This document shows, piece after piece, positions 63,682 to 64,000 of a stretch of DNA of 64,000 nucleotides (positions are counted from its first letter, which is position 1; each line of letters opens with the position of its first letter). The notes under the pieces were generated by a model, which saw nothing but the letters and a program-made list of their open reading frames with translations, had not been told where the DNA came from and did not search any database. Origin of the DNA: Elysia chlorotica (Eukaryota > Mollusca > Gastropoda > Plakobranchidae); assembly GCA_003991915.1 (NCBI GenBank), contig RQTK01000077.1:286000-349999 (forward strand), read 5' to 3'. The position numbers and the translations under genes are program-made.

Positions 63682-64000
63682 TTTCCTTCCATAACCATCA
63701 GTGAGTTTGTTTTATCCTACACTGCACGAAAAATCTGTATTAAGGTTTGATTTTACAAATATGTTTTTTTTCAATTTTTACTTGATTGGCTCTGAAAATA
63801 ACATTATATGGATTGATTGACGTCTGCTTTAATATTAATAATATGCGTCTTTTTAAAAGCATGCTTTGGTAATTAAACTATTACACTGCAAATGTGCTGA
63901 TTGTATCGTGGGATTGTTCATAAACATATATAAACGTTATGTGAGATTTTTTTTTTAATTTTTGCATGATGGACATTTTTAGTCTGTGTGTACTTTTCTT
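63682..64000. repeat. Duplicated flank of the second array, cut by the window edge
   Basis: Aligns with 62275-62600, in the same order and orientation. The right limit of the duplication lies outside the window. Confidence 0.88.

Overview
This window looks like gene-poor, AT-rich animal DNA, most likely from a lophotrochozoan and probably a mollusc. The reasons are very dense (CT/GA)n, (GATA/CTAT)n, (CAA)n and (GAA)n microsatellites, many tRNA-derived SINE fragments, local tandem and segmental duplications, and almost no long credible reading frames. There is no rRNA, no true tRNA gene and no prokaryote-style gene cluster. I recognise no reverse transcriptase, integrase, transposase or capsid sequence. 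The lineage call is an inference from repeat style, not a database match.

Only the two ends carry gene-like signals that I would defend, both on the + strand. At 1-107 there is an open frame ending in a hydrophobic tail and a stop, as expected for the last coding exon of a GPI-anchored or tail-anchored surface protein whose body lies left of the window. Near the right end, about 61325-61788 looks like an exon. It has a strong splice acceptor, an ATG-free leader, a minimal start-stop uORF, an ATG followed by a signal-peptide-like sequence, and a perfect CAG|GTGAGT donor. The roughly 61 kb between them behaves as intergenic DNA. A third, GC-rich block (56241-56460) is open on both strands and may be an exon, but its strand is undecided.

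Layout. 0.1-6.5 kb: UTR-like and microsatellite DNA. 6.6-16 kb: a locally duplicated A-B unit (A-B-A'-B'), with the second copy split by about 2.9 kb holding three tRNA-like SINE heads, a (GATA)n run and a dispersed module C. 16-20.9 kb: polypyrimidine DNA plus regulatory-looking blocks. 20856-21812: assembly gap. 21.8-25.1 kb: a second copy of C, then a 1.4 kb unit repeated twice. 25.1-38.4 kb: SINE pieces, GA/CT tracts, a foldback and a promoter-like block at 37.9 kb. 38.4-50 kb: mostly unique AT-rich DNA with small tandem repeats. 50.9-55 kb: a palindrome-bearing tandem array and a roughly 1.0 kb tandem duplication that carries a SINE in each copy. 55-61.3 kb: a possible exon, a nearly complete SINE and a block with paired CCAAT boxes. 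61.3-64 kb: the exon and its intron, which starts with 14 tandem copies of a 35-bp unit.

The most unusual observation is that this intronic 35-bp array begins at the exon's own splice donor and repeats the donor consensus in nearly every unit. The intron's 5' segment, including a short array, occurs again about 1.4 kb downstream.
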